64,000 nt of DNA from Sunxiuqinia elliptica (lineage in GTDB: Bacteria; Bacteroidota; Bacteroidia; Bacteroidales; Prolixibacteraceae), in assembly GCF_900113005.1 (NCBI RefSeq), contig NZ_FONW01000005.1, positions 62,001 through 126,000 of the forward strand. The letters are read 5' to 3'. This document shows positions 7,897 to 15,587 of this stretch, in pieces. The position numbers were made by a program, and so were the translations under genes. A model generated the notes under the pieces. It saw only the letters and a list, made by a program, of their open reading frames with translations, was not told where the DNA came from and did no database searches. The first letter of the stretch is position 1. Every line of letters begins with the position of its first letter.

Positions 7897-8619
7897 CTAT
7901 TTTTCTATTAAAGCCTGTTCTAAAATTATTCTGTATTTTCCGAAAGGACTTCTTTTGACAGGATACCCTTTTAGCAGCATGGAGGTGATGGCTCCAGCTC
8001 CTACTACAATTGGAGCTCCTGGAGTTGTTGAAGCACTTGCTGCAATAGCAACTTGCTCATTTGACGCATCTAAAGATAAATCATCGCTGGAAGAATTCTC
8101 TGAAGTAACTTGGATATAGTAATAGCCATTTTGGTCAATTTTAAATTCCCATAACGAATAGATATGAAACGGTAAGATACTTGAAGGAGAACGTGTTTCA
8201 TACTTTTGAACTTTTAGGCTATCTAACAATTCACCATTTTCATCATATACTTTAACTACAGGAAGCATGATTGTCTTTTTAAAACCTCCCATGTTTCCTA
8301 ATGAAATGAGTTCAAGAGAAAAAATACCATGTTCCAGATTAAATTTATGAAGATTACAAGGCGATGGAAATGGGGTTTCTTCTTCAAGTATAACTATTGG
8401 GAGCTTGTCGTCCAGCTTGGATTTTATTTTCTTATTTAATGAATTTTCGTTGGGGTTGATCTGTTCTATAAGGTTATCGAAGGAACCGGTGAAACATTGG
8501 TTGATATTAAACTCTTCCAAAAAATCTTGAGTGGTAACTTTTTGTCCGAAAGAGCTATTGGTTGTTAGGAATAAACCAATAATCAAGGTAAAAGACAAAA
8601 TAAGATTCCTTACTATCAT
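7897..8619 (-). CDS. exported hypothetical protein, 240 aa
   Basis: Residues 1-25 are a signal peptide (IVRNLILSFTLIIGLFLTTNSSFG then QK). The mature part has no named domain that I recognise. It holds a run of beta-strand-like segments (VVKVYDENGELLDSLKV, YYYIQVTSENSS) followed by a small-residue hydrophobic stretch near 190-213 (AIAASASTTPGAPIVVGAGA) that could be a membrane or aggregation segment. It stands 21 bp downstream of the HD hydrolase gene on the same strand and may be cotranscribed with it, but no functional link is evident. Confidence 0.6.
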   Translation of the reverse strand: MIVRNLILSFTLIIGLFLTTNSSFGQKVTTQDFLEEFNINQCFTGSFDNLIEQINPNENSLNKKIKSKLDDKLPIVILEEETPFPSPCNLHKFNLEHGIFSLELISLGNMGGFKKTIMLPVVKVYDENGELLDSLKVQKYETRSPSSILPFHIYSLWEFKIDQNGYYYIQVTSENSSSDDLSLDASNEQVAIAASASTTPGAPIVVGAGAITSMLLKGYPVKRSPFGKYRIILEQALIEK

Positions 8620-8640
8620 CGTATTTAATTTTAGCTGTTT

Positions 8641-9231
8641 TTACTTTTTTAGAATCCCTTTTTCGACACTTGCATCAAGAAGCTTTTCGGCATAATTCCA
8701 CAATTCTGCTGAACCTTTTTTAATCACTTTTTTCTTTTCATAAACTGTTGGGTATTTTACGTCGAACTCTCTCCAGGTCCCTCCATTGTTGGAGGTATTT
8801 TGCAATAACGGTTCGAGGCGATCCATTGATTTTGCAAACCTGGCTTCCTTTGAAGTTCCTTCTTCAAATTCAGTCCACAGTTCAATGAATTCTGAAGCTT
8901 GTTTTTCAGGCAGAATACCAAAAACCCGTTTGGCCGATTTCAGTTCTTCCTCGGTATTTTCATGGTTTTTGTTTTGGTCATAGATAAAAGTATCACCAGC
9001 ATCAATTTCAACGATATCGTGTATCAGCACCATTTTGATGACTTTTAACAGATCCACTTTTTCGTCGGCATATTCGCTTAATACAAGGGCCATCATGGCT
9101 AGGTGCCAACTGTGTTCCGCATCGTTTTCATTGCGATCGCTATTCAATAGTTTTGTTCGCCGCTGGATGTACTTTATTTTATCGATTTCTTTAATAAACT
9201 CAATTTGCTTCAATAAATTTTCATTGGGCAT
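8641..9231 (-). CDS. HD-domain hydrolase (YfbR/5'-nucleotidase-like)
   Basis: A 196-residue single-domain HD protein. The metal-binding set is visible: NDAEHSWHLAMMAL (first His) near 36-49, VLIHDIVEIDAGDT (the HD pair) near 68-81, and the distal Asp in KSMDRLEPLLQ. This pattern matches the COG1896 group, which includes the dNMP 5'-nucleotidase YfbR and several oxetanocin-like phosphohydrolases. The gene is part of a leftward run of small enzymes (GNAT, Nudix, LUD upstream), each separated by 70-120 bp, so separate transcription is possible. Substrate is inferred only at the level of nucleotides. Confidence 0.85.
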   Translation of the reverse strand: MPNENLLKQIEFIKEIDKIKYIQRRTKLLNSDRNENDAEHSWHLAMMALVLSEYADEKVDLLKVIKMVLIHDIVEIDAGDTFIYDQNKNHENTEEELKSAKRVFGILPEKQASEFIELWTEFEEGTSKEARFAKSMDRLEPLLQNTSNNGGTWREFDVKYPTVYEKKKVIKKGSAELWNYAEKLLDASVEKGILKK

Positions 9232-9311
9232 AGCTCTTCTCTTTTTTGTGGTGCTTTTAGCTGTTGGGTATCTTTTGCAGTCTTCAAGCTTGACAACTAC
9301 AATAATTGCAT

Positions 9312-9701
9312 TTATAATGTTCCGGGAACTTCAAAGATTGAACCGATACGATTATAACTAACTTTTTCATAGTATTGATCAACATCAGACATCACGTAAA
9401 CGGTTTGATCTGGATAATCTTGGTATAAGCATTCCATTAGTTTGCGTCCAATTTCTTTTCCTCTGAAAATGGGTTTTACCAGTAAATCGCAAACATAGAT
9501 GTAAAAGCCACAATCATCCAACGAACGGGAATAGCCACATAAAACATCCTCTTGATAGGCGACATAAGTGATGGAGACTTCCAGCGCTTTTTTATATTTT
9601 TCGGTCATGATTTCATCGGCATAATCCCATCCTTCTTCCTCCCGGATCATTTGCATCAGCTTGATTTCATCAGTAAGCTTGTTGTATTTTCGTATTTGCA
9701 T
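9312..9701 (-). CDS. GNAT-family N-acetyltransferase
   Basis: The 129-residue protein has the GNAT core: YVAYQEDVLCGYSRSLDD as the early strands, then ICDLLVKP-type strand 4 (YVCDLLVKPIFRGKEIGRKLM) with the acetyl-CoA pyrophosphate loop RGKEIGRK, and a C-terminal strand with a Tyr near VDQYYEKVSY. It lacks the motifs of ribosomal-protein or aminoglycoside acetyltransferases that I could name, so the acceptor is unknown. Length is slightly short for the family but all core elements are present. Confidence 0.85.
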   Translation of the reverse strand: MQIRKYNKLTDEIKLMQMIREEEGWDYADEIMTEKYKKALEVSITYVAYQEDVLCGYSRSLDDCGFYIYVCDLLVKPIFRGKEIGRKLMECLYQDYPDQTVYVMSDVDQYYEKVSYNRIGSIFEVPGTL

Positions 9702-9824
9702 TTTTCTTGGTTTTAGTGATTGGTTGATTAGTTGTCGAGATATTTTTTGCGACCAACGATGAATTCGCTGCGTATGACTCGTTATCTTTGACGAATGATG
9801 TATGCTACTTTCAAAATACGCTTC

Positions 9825-10544
9825 CTAAAAGAACACTTCTCCGTCAGAAACTCTTAATTTGACTTTCTGTTCTTTGAGCTTTAATTCTTTGTTGTTCAAT
9901 GCAGCCTGAACCACACTTTTGTTATAGCTATTTACCTGATCTGAGTTCAGAAAATCAGTTGGGTTGATCCATCTGGCTTCAGCAATCTCAGCTGAATCAC
10001 GAATGCTAATCTCTTCCGATTGAGCTTTGGCTGTGCAGACCAGGTATAAGTTGGATTCGTCGAATTGCCCGTGTTTAAAATGGCCAATGTTTAGAATTGA
10101 TTCAAATTCAATCGCGATGCCTGTTTCTTCGAAAACTTCTCTTTTCAAAGCCGCTTTGATTGATTCTCCCTTATCGATATGACCTCCGGGAAGCTTGTAG
10201 CCAGCGTAAAATTTGTCTTTAACGACTAGCAGCTTCTCCTGATGAATAACGATGGCGCCAACGCCAACAATGAAGTTTTTGGAGGTTGGCACGATCGGGG
10301 CTTGTTGCAGTTTTTTGATCAACATGAGGTTTCGCTCATCGCAGTGATGAAACTCGAAATCCAATCGGGTGAGAATGGGTATGTAATCCGATTTTTCGAT
10401 GGGGATTTTAATCCACAACAGCTCTTTGTCGCTGGCTACCTCAATGATGCGTAATACTTGATCTCTAAACTCGTCGGTATTTTCCGGAAGCGTCGTGTTG
10501 TCAATAATGACGCCATTGTATTTGTTTTCAGTTGTTCTGATCAT
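9825..10544 (-). CDS. Nudix hydrolase with a pre-Nudix N-terminal domain
   Basis: The 239 residues split into an N-terminal alpha/beta domain (about 1-90) like the pre-Nudix domain of NUDT6-type proteins, and a C-terminal Nudix domain (about 95-215). The Nudix box is complete: GGHIDKGESIKAALKREVF followed by EETGI, matching GX5EX7REUXEEXGU, and it binds the catalytic Mg. Such proteins hydrolyse nucleoside diphosphates linked to other moieties; specificity cannot be read from the sequence. The pairing of the two domains is known in eukaryotic NUDT6 and in scattered bacteria. Confidence 0.88.
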   Translation of the reverse strand: MIRTTENKYNGVIIDNTTLPENTDEFRDQVLRIIEVASDKELLWIKIPIEKSDYIPILTRLDFEFHHCDERNLMLIKKLQQAPIVPTSKNFIVGVGAIVIHQEKLLVVKDKFYAGYKLPGGHIDKGESIKAALKREVFEETGIAIEFESILNIGHFKHGQFDESNLYLVCTAKAQSEEISIRDSAEIAEARWINPTDFLNSDQVNSYNKSVVQAALNNKELKLKEQKVKLRVSDGEVFF

Positions 10545-10619
10545 ATCGGGTATTGCTTTCTTGATTGGCTTTTTTATGTGGGTAAGGTCGCGTTGTTCTT
10601 GTTTGTAGATTACTATATC

Positions 10620-11240
10620 CTAAAAACCATATTCTCCATCGAGTAAAAGCACTTTTATTCTTTCCTGGTCAAATTGTCCTTGTATTATCGTATAGTAATT
10701 ACATATCTTATCGGGAGACTTGCAATCTTCACATTTGCCAGTTTTTGTGCAAGGTGTCTTTTTATTTAATCTTTTTGCATCAATTGGAGCTGCAATATTT
10801 TTTATACGCGAAATGGCTTCATCATCATTCTGAACAATTTTATTCGTTCCACAGATCAGCAGCACCTTTTTGGGGCCATAAATAATAGGAGCAACCCTAC
10901 TTCCATTACCGTCCAAATTGAAAATTTTGCCCTCTAGGGTGATTGCATTAATCCCACTAAGAAAAATGTCGGATGAGAAATTGTCTCTATAGAGTTTTGC
11001 CTTTTCAGCTTTTGTAATGTCTTTTTTATACTTGTCGAGAAAGTTAATGTTGCTTTTTCTCAACAGGTCAAATAATCCAATTTGCTCCAGGGTTAATGAA
11101 TCTCCAGTTCCAACTGTGAGGTTAGGTTTTAAGTTATCAATAAAATAGTCAACTAATTCTTTTTTCGAAGGAAAATGGATGGCTTCAATTCTATTTTTTT
11201 TTAGTGACTTAATAAGTTGTTCTATTGTTTCTTTATTCAT
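10620..11240 (-). CDS. LUD-domain protein (LutC/YkgG-like)
   Basis: A 206-residue LUD (DUF162) protein. Diagnostic segments are VGTGDSLTLEQIGL (the phosphate-loop-like region), INAITLEGKIFNLDGNGSRV, and IYGPKKVLLICGTNKIV. Near the C-terminus lies a cysteine cluster, C at KKTPCTKTGKCEDCKSPDKIC, five Cys in about 20 residues, which could bind a metal or iron-sulfur centre and is typical of stand-alone LUD proteins in anaerobes. LutA and LutB partners of lactate oxidation are absent nearby, so it probably does not act as LutC here. Confidence 0.88.
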   Translation of the reverse strand: MNKETIEQLIKSLKKNRIEAIHFPSKKELVDYFIDNLKPNLTVGTGDSLTLEQIGLFDLLRKSNINFLDKYKKDITKAEKAKLYRDNFSSDIFLSGINAITLEGKIFNLDGNGSRVAPIIYGPKKVLLICGTNKIVQNDDEAISRIKNIAAPIDAKRLNKKTPCTKTGKCEDCKSPDKICNYYTIIQGQFDQERIKVLLLDGEYGF

Positions 11241-11540
11241 TTTATTAGTTGCTTATAGCGCTTGGCTTACATATTCCAGGGCTTTTGGGTTGTTGACGTT
11301 GTAGGATGAACGGACTATAAAATTGAATTATTTCAATTTTCTTCTCTCTCTTATTTTTTTGAGGCAAGCAATTTACAAAAAACAACGTGATCCTCATGCT
11401 CATTGCGCCGAGCTATTGCTTTTGCCCCGTTGGGGTGTGAGTCAGTGCCCCGTGGTGAGTGAACGGTGGTCAGTATTGGGGGATCAAGTCCCGATTTCTA
11501 CGAAAGGAGAAAAGGAATTGAGATTTTGTCTTTAAAATAA

Positions 11541-11665
11541 GTTTGGCTGTTTGGCGCATGCTGGTCTAAGCTCTATTCAATAATTTCGGAGTTGCGCCAA
11601 TAATCATCTTTACATCAATCCTCAGGGCGTTGCCCTTGAGTTGTTGCTTTTGCCCTGTTAGGGCT
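11541..11665. repeat. 125-bp REP-like direct repeat, copy 1
   Basis: This segment recurs at 11915-12039 with the same length and only a few mismatches. It ends in two tandem GC-rich hairpins, CTCAGGGC-GTT-GCCCTTGAG (11621-11640) and GCCCT-GTT-AGGGC (11652-11664), which look like the REP/BIME-type units seen between Bacteroidota genes and often mobilised by Y1 (RAYT) transposases. A third partial copy with CCCCGTTGGGG lies at about 11398-11436. The whole 11241-12110 stretch has no convincing gene. Confidence 0.8.
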
Positions 11666-11842
11666 GCAGGAAGTGATCGGTGGTGTGTGAATCGAGAATA
11701 GTGAACAGCAAACAGTGAATGTTGGCCAGTCAAAGTCGCCCGGGCCGGTGTTGGCGTGAATGATTTTCTGAGGGAGCAGGGTCTCTTGGGTTTGAAAAAA
11801 AATCATGAAGCGGGCAGAAGGATTACTTTGACTAGATTTTTA

Positions 11843-11869
11843 CCTCCTTTTTATCAATGAAAAAGGAGG
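11843..11869. repeat. 10-bp perfect inverted repeat between the two direct repeats
   Basis: CCTCCTTTTT (11843-11852) and AAAAAGGAGG (11860-11869) flank a 7-base loop. It could act as a terminator in either direction or be part of the same family of mobile intergenic hairpins. Confidence 0.6.
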
Positions 11870-11914
11870 AGCCCCTCTGGCTTGAAGAGGCGAAAAGGAG
11901 TTGGCATTAAAAAC

Positions 11915-12039
11915 GTTTGCCTGTTTGGCGCATGCTTGTCTAAGCTCTATTCAATAATTTCGGAGTTGCGCCAATAATCATCTTTACATTAATCCTCAGG
12001 GCGTTGCCCTTGAGTTGTTGCTTTTGCCCTGTTGGGGCT
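11915..12039. repeat. 125-bp REP-like direct repeat, copy 2
   Basis: Gap-free counterpart of 11541-11665 at a fixed offset of 374 bp, again ending in the two hairpins (11995-12014 and 12026-12038). After the repeat both copies continue into loosely similar GTGGTCAGTGG/TGATCGGTGG text, which suggests that the duplicated unit was originally longer. Confidence 0.8.
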
Positions 12040-12113
12040 TTAAGAAGAGTGGTCAGTGGTCGGTGATTGGTTTGGGGAAATGTTGATTAAAGGAGTTCAC
12101 TAGTGGTCAAAAA

Positions 12114-12138
12114 AAGCAGCGTTGATGTGACGCTGCTT
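12114..12138 (-). terminator. terminator of the DUF3127 gene
   Basis: AAGCAGCGT (12114-12122) and ACGCTGCTT (12130-12138) make a 9-bp stem; read on the reverse strand it is followed by a run of seven T residues. It lies 12 bp after the stop codon at 12151. Confidence 0.85.
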
Positions 12139-12150
12139 GTGTATAATCAT

Positions 12151-12513
12151 TTAAAATGGGAGATCATCCTGATCGGTTGGTGCCGGTGGAATATCGTCTG
12201 GAGTAAACTCAGGAGGAAGATCCTGTGGTGTTTCTGGCGCCAAACGATCAATTCGCCAAGCGTTGATGTTATGGTACCAACGTCCGTTGAATTCGCGCGA
12301 CTCAACCGAGAACGATACGTTTACATCTTCGCCTGAATTTAAGCCTTCGAGCAACGAAATTTTATCGTTGAACAAGGTAAAACATACTTGACGTGGAAAC
12401 TGGTCATCAGTTTCGATTACAAACTCTTGTTTTTTCCATTCTTTTCCGGCTTTGCTTACGCCAGAAGCTACCGCTAGAACTTGACTTATTTTTCCTTTAA
12501 TTTCTAAACTCAT
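12151..12513 (-). CDS. DUF3127 OB-fold protein with an SSB-like acidic tip
   Basis: The 120-residue protein matches DUF3127: LEIKGKISQVLAVASGVS, then KAGKEWKKQEFVIET, FPRQVCFTLFNDKI and FNGRWYHNINAWRI. These strands form a predicted OB fold of about 90 residues. The C-terminal tail is Pro/Asp-rich and ends DQDDLPF, which looks like the DDDIPF tip by which SSB recruits repair and replication proteins. No established function is known to me for this Bacteroidota family; single-stranded nucleic acid binding is inferred from the fold and tip. It sits downstream of the FKBP genes but is separated from them by a strong terminator. Confidence 0.88.
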   Translation of the reverse strand: MSLEIKGKISQVLAVASGVSKAGKEWKKQEFVIETDDQFPRQVCFTLFNDKISLLEGLNSGEDVNVSFSVESREFNGRWYHNINAWRIDRLAPETPQDLPPEFTPDDIPPAPTDQDDLPF

Positions 12514-12557
12514 TGATTCAATATTTTTTCAGGTGTCAAAAATAGAGAGAAAAAAAG

Positions 12558-12583
12558 ACCCCTGAGAAAAATTTTCCAGGGGT
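12558..12583 (-). terminator. terminator of the FKBP lipoprotein gene
   Basis: ACCCCTG (12558-12564) pairs with CAGGGGT (12577-12583), extended inward by A/T pairs; on the reverse strand a T-run follows. It lies 24 bp after the FKBP stop. Confidence 0.8.
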
Positions 12584-12607
12584 TTTTCAAAAAGTTTTCA
12601 AGAGTGT

Positions 12608-13306
12608 TTATTCAACAATCTCTAACAATTCAACTTCGAAAATCAAGGTTGAGTTAGGGCCAATATCAGCACCAGCTCCACGAGGTCCGTAAGCTAAATC
12701 GCCAGGGATGTACACTTTCCATTTTGATCCTACTGGCATCAATTGCAGTGCTTCAGTCCATCCCGGAATAACTTGCCCTACACCGAAAGTAGTAGGTTCG
12801 CCACGCTCTACAGAGCTGTCAAAAACAGTTCCGTCAAGCAAGGTTCCAGTGTAGTGTACTTTTACTTTTTGGTCGGCTGTTGGTTTTGCTCCTGTTCCTT
12901 CAGTAATTACTTCATACTGCAAGCCACTTTCAGTAACTTCTACGCCTTCTTTTTCTTTATTTTTTGCCAGGAATGCTTCGCCTTCCTGTTTGTTTTTCTC
13001 ACCTTCAGCTTCAGCTAACTGCTGGAAGTAAGTCCGGATGAACGTTTGTGCTTCTTCTGTCGTCATTTGAGCTTCAGCACCGTTCAATTGTTCTTCAAAA
13101 GCTGTAACCAGAATTGAGTAATCCAATTCGTCAGCACCAGAAGCTTCCAGCTGTTGTTTGTTTTGATCTCCAACTAAAAGACCGATCGCATAACTGGCAG
13201 AGTCTGCGTTAGTCGCCAATTTGGCTTGACGCGACGATCCTTGAGGTTGACAAGCTGCCAACACAAGTAGGGCAGCAATTGCAAATAAAATGGAATTAAA
13301 TTTCAT
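12608..13306 (-). CDS. FKBP-type peptidyl-prolyl isomerase, predicted lipoprotein
   Basis: I chose the ATG at 13306 because it opens a lipoprotein signal peptide (KFNSILFAIAALLVLAA then Cys19); the longer frame to 13348 adds 14 unlikely residues. Residues about 30-125 are the FkpA/Mip-type helical dimerisation domain, and about 130-232 the FKBP domain with VKVHYTGTLLDGTVFDSS, FGVGQVIPGWTEALQLM and the conserved IPGDLAYG. It folds proteins in the envelope. It is a tandem paralogue of the next gene, which lacks the signal, so the two give an envelope and a cytoplasmic version. The length, 232 residues, is usual for the family. Confidence 0.93.
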   Translation of the reverse strand: MKFNSILFAIAALLVLAACQPQGSSRQAKLATNADSASYAIGLLVGDQNKQQLEASGADELDYSILVTAFEEQLNGAEAQMTTEEAQTFIRTYFQQLAEAEGEKNKQEGEAFLAKNKEKEGVEVTESGLQYEVITEGTGAKPTADQKVKVHYTGTLLDGTVFDSSVERGEPTTFGVGQVIPGWTEALQLMPVGSKWKVYIPGDLAYGPRGAGADIGPNSTLIFEVELLEIVE

Positions 13307-13390
13307 CGTTTTAAAACTGTTAATTTGTTGTTGTATTAGAGCGTACACGCCATTTGGGGCGTTTTATTTCTAGCTTGAAAAAGAAGTGCG

Positions 13391-14002
13391 TTAGACAATT
13401 TCCAACAGCTCTACTTCGAAAACCAGCGTTGTGTTAGGGCCAATCGCACCGCCTGCACCACGCTCACCATAAGCCAAGTCAGAAGGAACGTACAAGCGCC
13501 ATTTTGATCCGGTAGCCATCATCTGAAGGGCTTCAACCCATCCTTGAATAACTCCGTTAACCGGGAATGTAGCTGGTTCTCCACGTTGTACAGAACTATC
13601 GAATACGGTTCCGTCAATCAAGGTTCCATGATAGTGGCATTTTACTTGGTCGCTTGGGCTTGGTTTTTCGCCTTCTCCTTCTTCCAGTACTTGGTACTGT
13701 AAGCCGCTGGCCGTTTCAATAATGCCTTCTTTTTCGCGGTTTTCAGCCAGGAATTTCAAGCCTTCTTCCAAGTTGGCTTTGCCTTCGCCACTTTGTTGTT
13801 TTTCCATGAACGCCTGCAGGATTTGGTTGGCTCCTTCTGGGGTCAATTTAGGTTCCTTGCCGGTGAAAATATCTTCGAGAGCCAGCATGAAATTGCTTGG
13901 TTCAATGGTTTTTACTCCTGATTGAATGAGGTTGCTCGCAATGCTTAGTCCTAATGCGTAGCTAAATTCTTCCAGTTCGCCTGAAAATTTGTGATCTGAC
14001 AT
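13391..14002 (-). CDS. FKBP-type peptidyl-prolyl isomerase, cytoplasmic paralogue (FklB-like)
   Basis: A 203-residue protein with no signal peptide. Residues 1-95 form the helical dimerisation domain (FSYALGLSIASNLIQSG, then MLALEDIFTGKEPKLT), and residues about 105-203 the FKBP domain with VKCHYHGTLIDGTVFDSS, FPVNGVIQGWVEALQMM and VPSDLAYGERG. It is 84 bp upstream of the lipoprotein paralogue on the same strand, most likely a local duplication with different targeting. FklB proteins are cytoplasmic foldases with chaperone activity. Confidence 0.93.
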   Translation of the reverse strand: MSDHKFSGELEEFSYALGLSIASNLIQSGVKTIEPSNFMLALEDIFTGKEPKLTPEGANQILQAFMEKQQSGEGKANLEEGLKFLAENREKEGIIETASGLQYQVLEEGEGEKPSPSDQVKCHYHGTLIDGTVFDSSVQRGEPATFPVNGVIQGWVEALQMMATGSKWRLYVPSDLAYGERGAGGAIGPNTTLVFEVELLEIV

Positions 14003-14066
14003 AAAATTCTATTTTTTTTAAAGAGCTACGAAGATAAAGGAATTTTTAGGATATCCCTGACCAAGG

Positions 14067-14726
14067 CTAGGCTTTCTCGCCGTACAGCATTTGCTTCTTT
14101 CCCGGAGGTCCCACCAGCCGCTGCATTGCAAAGCCATTTTTTTGTAATGATCGGCGTACATCACCTTTGGCACAGTATGTTGTAAAGCGGGCACCAGCTT
14201 GACAATGTGCACTTATTTTGTGGAAGATCTCATCAGTCCACAGCTCGGGTTGCTTACTGGGAGCGAAGGCATCAAAATAGATGAGATCGAACTTAGGAAG
14301 CTGACTCAGATCGACCGTTTGCAGGTCGGTTTGCAGTTTTGTAAGTTCAAATCCTTCGGTAATCAAAACAGGCTGATTCCAGACGGCTTGGTGCATCTTT
14401 AAAAATAGGGCTTGTTGTTCGGGGCTGTGCGCTTGGGTGTAGTTGAGTTGGCTGTATTCATCAACTGTTAAGGGATATTTCTCCAGTGAATAGTAATGGA
14501 TATTTTTCCCTTGGCGGTGCAGTAAACTTAGCCAGGCATTAAGTCCCGTGCCAAAACCAACTTCTAATAAGTTAATTTCTTGTTGGGGGCAACGGTCGAG
14601 TCCCTGGTGTATAAATACGTGCATCGATTCCTGGATTGCTCCGTGAATGGAGTGGAAGTGTTCATCCATTTCCGGGAGGTAAAGCGTATGCGATCCGTCT
14701 TCGGTTATTTCAAGTTGTCGTTTCAT
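14067..14726 (-). CDS. mnmD: MnmD-like tRNA (mnm5s2U34) methyltransferase
   Basis: The 219-residue protein is the stand-alone methyltransferase half of the MnmC family (DUF752). SAM-binding motif I is LLEVGFGTGLNAWL at about 53-66, and the family signature follows: DLIYFDAFAPSKQPELWT (about 145-162), then the tail RFTTYCAKGDVRRSLQKNGF. It adds the terminal methyl group to nm5(s2)U at the wobble position of tRNAs. The FAD-dependent MnmC2 half is absent, as in many Bacteroidota. It is divergent from the YrdC-domain gene, itself linked to tRNA modification. Confidence 0.9.
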   Translation of the reverse strand: MKRQLEITEDGSHTLYLPEMDEHFHSIHGAIQESMHVFIHQGLDRCPQQEINLLEVGFGTGLNAWLSLLHRQGKNIHYYSLEKYPLTVDEYSQLNYTQAHSPEQQALFLKMHQAVWNQPVLITEGFELTKLQTDLQTVDLSQLPKFDLIYFDAFAPSKQPELWTDEIFHKISAHCQAGARFTTYCAKGDVRRSLQKNGFAMQRLVGPPGKKQMLYGEKA

Positions 14727-14839
14727 TGTGTTTTTTTCTGAATGAATTTGACAGCTGTCACATCAGAGCAAAGCTTGGCGGCGCAGCTGTTGAAGGGGCA
14801 AATTTCGTGATTTTATAGCTGGGTTCCACATTTTTATTC

Positions 14840-14847
14840 TAATTTTG
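14840..14847 (+). promoter_or_regulatory. -7 element TAATTTTG upstream of the YrdC-domain gene
   Basis: TAATTTTG matches the Bacteroidota -7 consensus TAnnTTTG and lies 19 bp before the ATG at 14867, implying a short leader. No clear -33 TTTG is visible. A separate 12-bp palindrome, TGACAGCTGTCA, lies at 14749-14760 in the same divergent spacer. Confidence 0.5.
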
Positions 14848-14866
14848 ATTGGCTTAAACAAATGCT

Positions 14867-15481
14867 ATGTTGATCAAATTGTACGAAGAAAATCCGAACC
14901 AGCGGGAAATTGAAAAAGTGCTGGAAGTATTACGCAGTGGTGGTATCATTATTTATCCGACTGATACGGTTTATGGAATTGGTTGCGATATTACCAATGC
15001 TCGTGCTGTTGAGAAGGTAGCACAATACAAGAATGTGAAGATTGAAAAGTCGAACATGTCTTTTATCTGTAGTGACTTGAGTCATTTGTCAGATTATGCC
15101 AAGCCCATCTCAAACTCGATTTTTAAATTGCTGAAGCGCAACTTGCCGGGGCCTTTTACCTTTATTTTGGAAGCTAACTCCAATGTGCCTAAATACTTTA
15201 AAGGGAAAAAGAAGACGGTTGGTATTCGGGTTCCAGATAATAATATCATTCGTGAGATTGTCCGGCAGCTGGGAAATCCAATTCTTTCGACCTCGATACA
15301 CGATGAAGATGAGGTGTTGGAATACACGACCGATCCGGAACTGATTCATGAGAAGTTTGAGAATTTTGCAGACTTGGTAATTGACGGGGGCTTTGGCGAT
15401 AATATTCCATCAACAGTTATCGACTGTACTTCGGATATTCCGGAGATTACTCGTCAGGGTAAAGGGGAGCTTGAAGAATAA
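14867..15481 (+). CDS. YrdC/Sua5/YciO-family protein (threonylcarbamoyl-AMP synthase-like)
   Basis: A 204-residue YrdC-domain protein: GGIIIYPTDTVYGIGCD at about 25-41, then LPGPFTFILEAN, VGIRVPDNN and STVIDCTSD. Canonical TsaC/Sua5 carries a KxR...SxN set with Lys-Gly-Arg before the strand; here the region reads KIEKSNMSFICSD, closer to the YciO branch. TsaC makes threonylcarbamoyl-AMP for t6A37 of tRNA; YciO proteins have the fold but a less settled role. There is no C-terminal Sua5 domain. If no other TsaC gene is present in the genome, this one must supply t6A. Confidence 0.85.
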   Translation: MLIKLYEENPNQREIEKVLEVLRSGGIIIYPTDTVYGIGCDITNARAVEKVAQYKNVKIEKSNMSFICSDLSHLSDYAKPISNSIFKLLKRNLPGPFTFILEANSNVPKYFKGKKKTVGIRVPDNNIIREIVRQLGNPILSTSIHDEDEVLEYTTDPELIHEKFENFADLVIDGGFGDNIPSTVIDCTSDIPEITRQGKGELEE

Positions 15482-15587
15482 CCGCGATCATTGAAGTTTG
15501 GTATTTCAAGTTTCAGATTCCTAATTTATTTGAGGTGAGCCAAGCTTGGTTTGAAGGTTGAATCGGGGAAATAGATTTTCAGACCAA

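Noticed and set aside
11323-11806. Short open frames in the repeat-bearing gap
   Set aside because: They run through REP-like hairpins and have no start signals or homology-like features.
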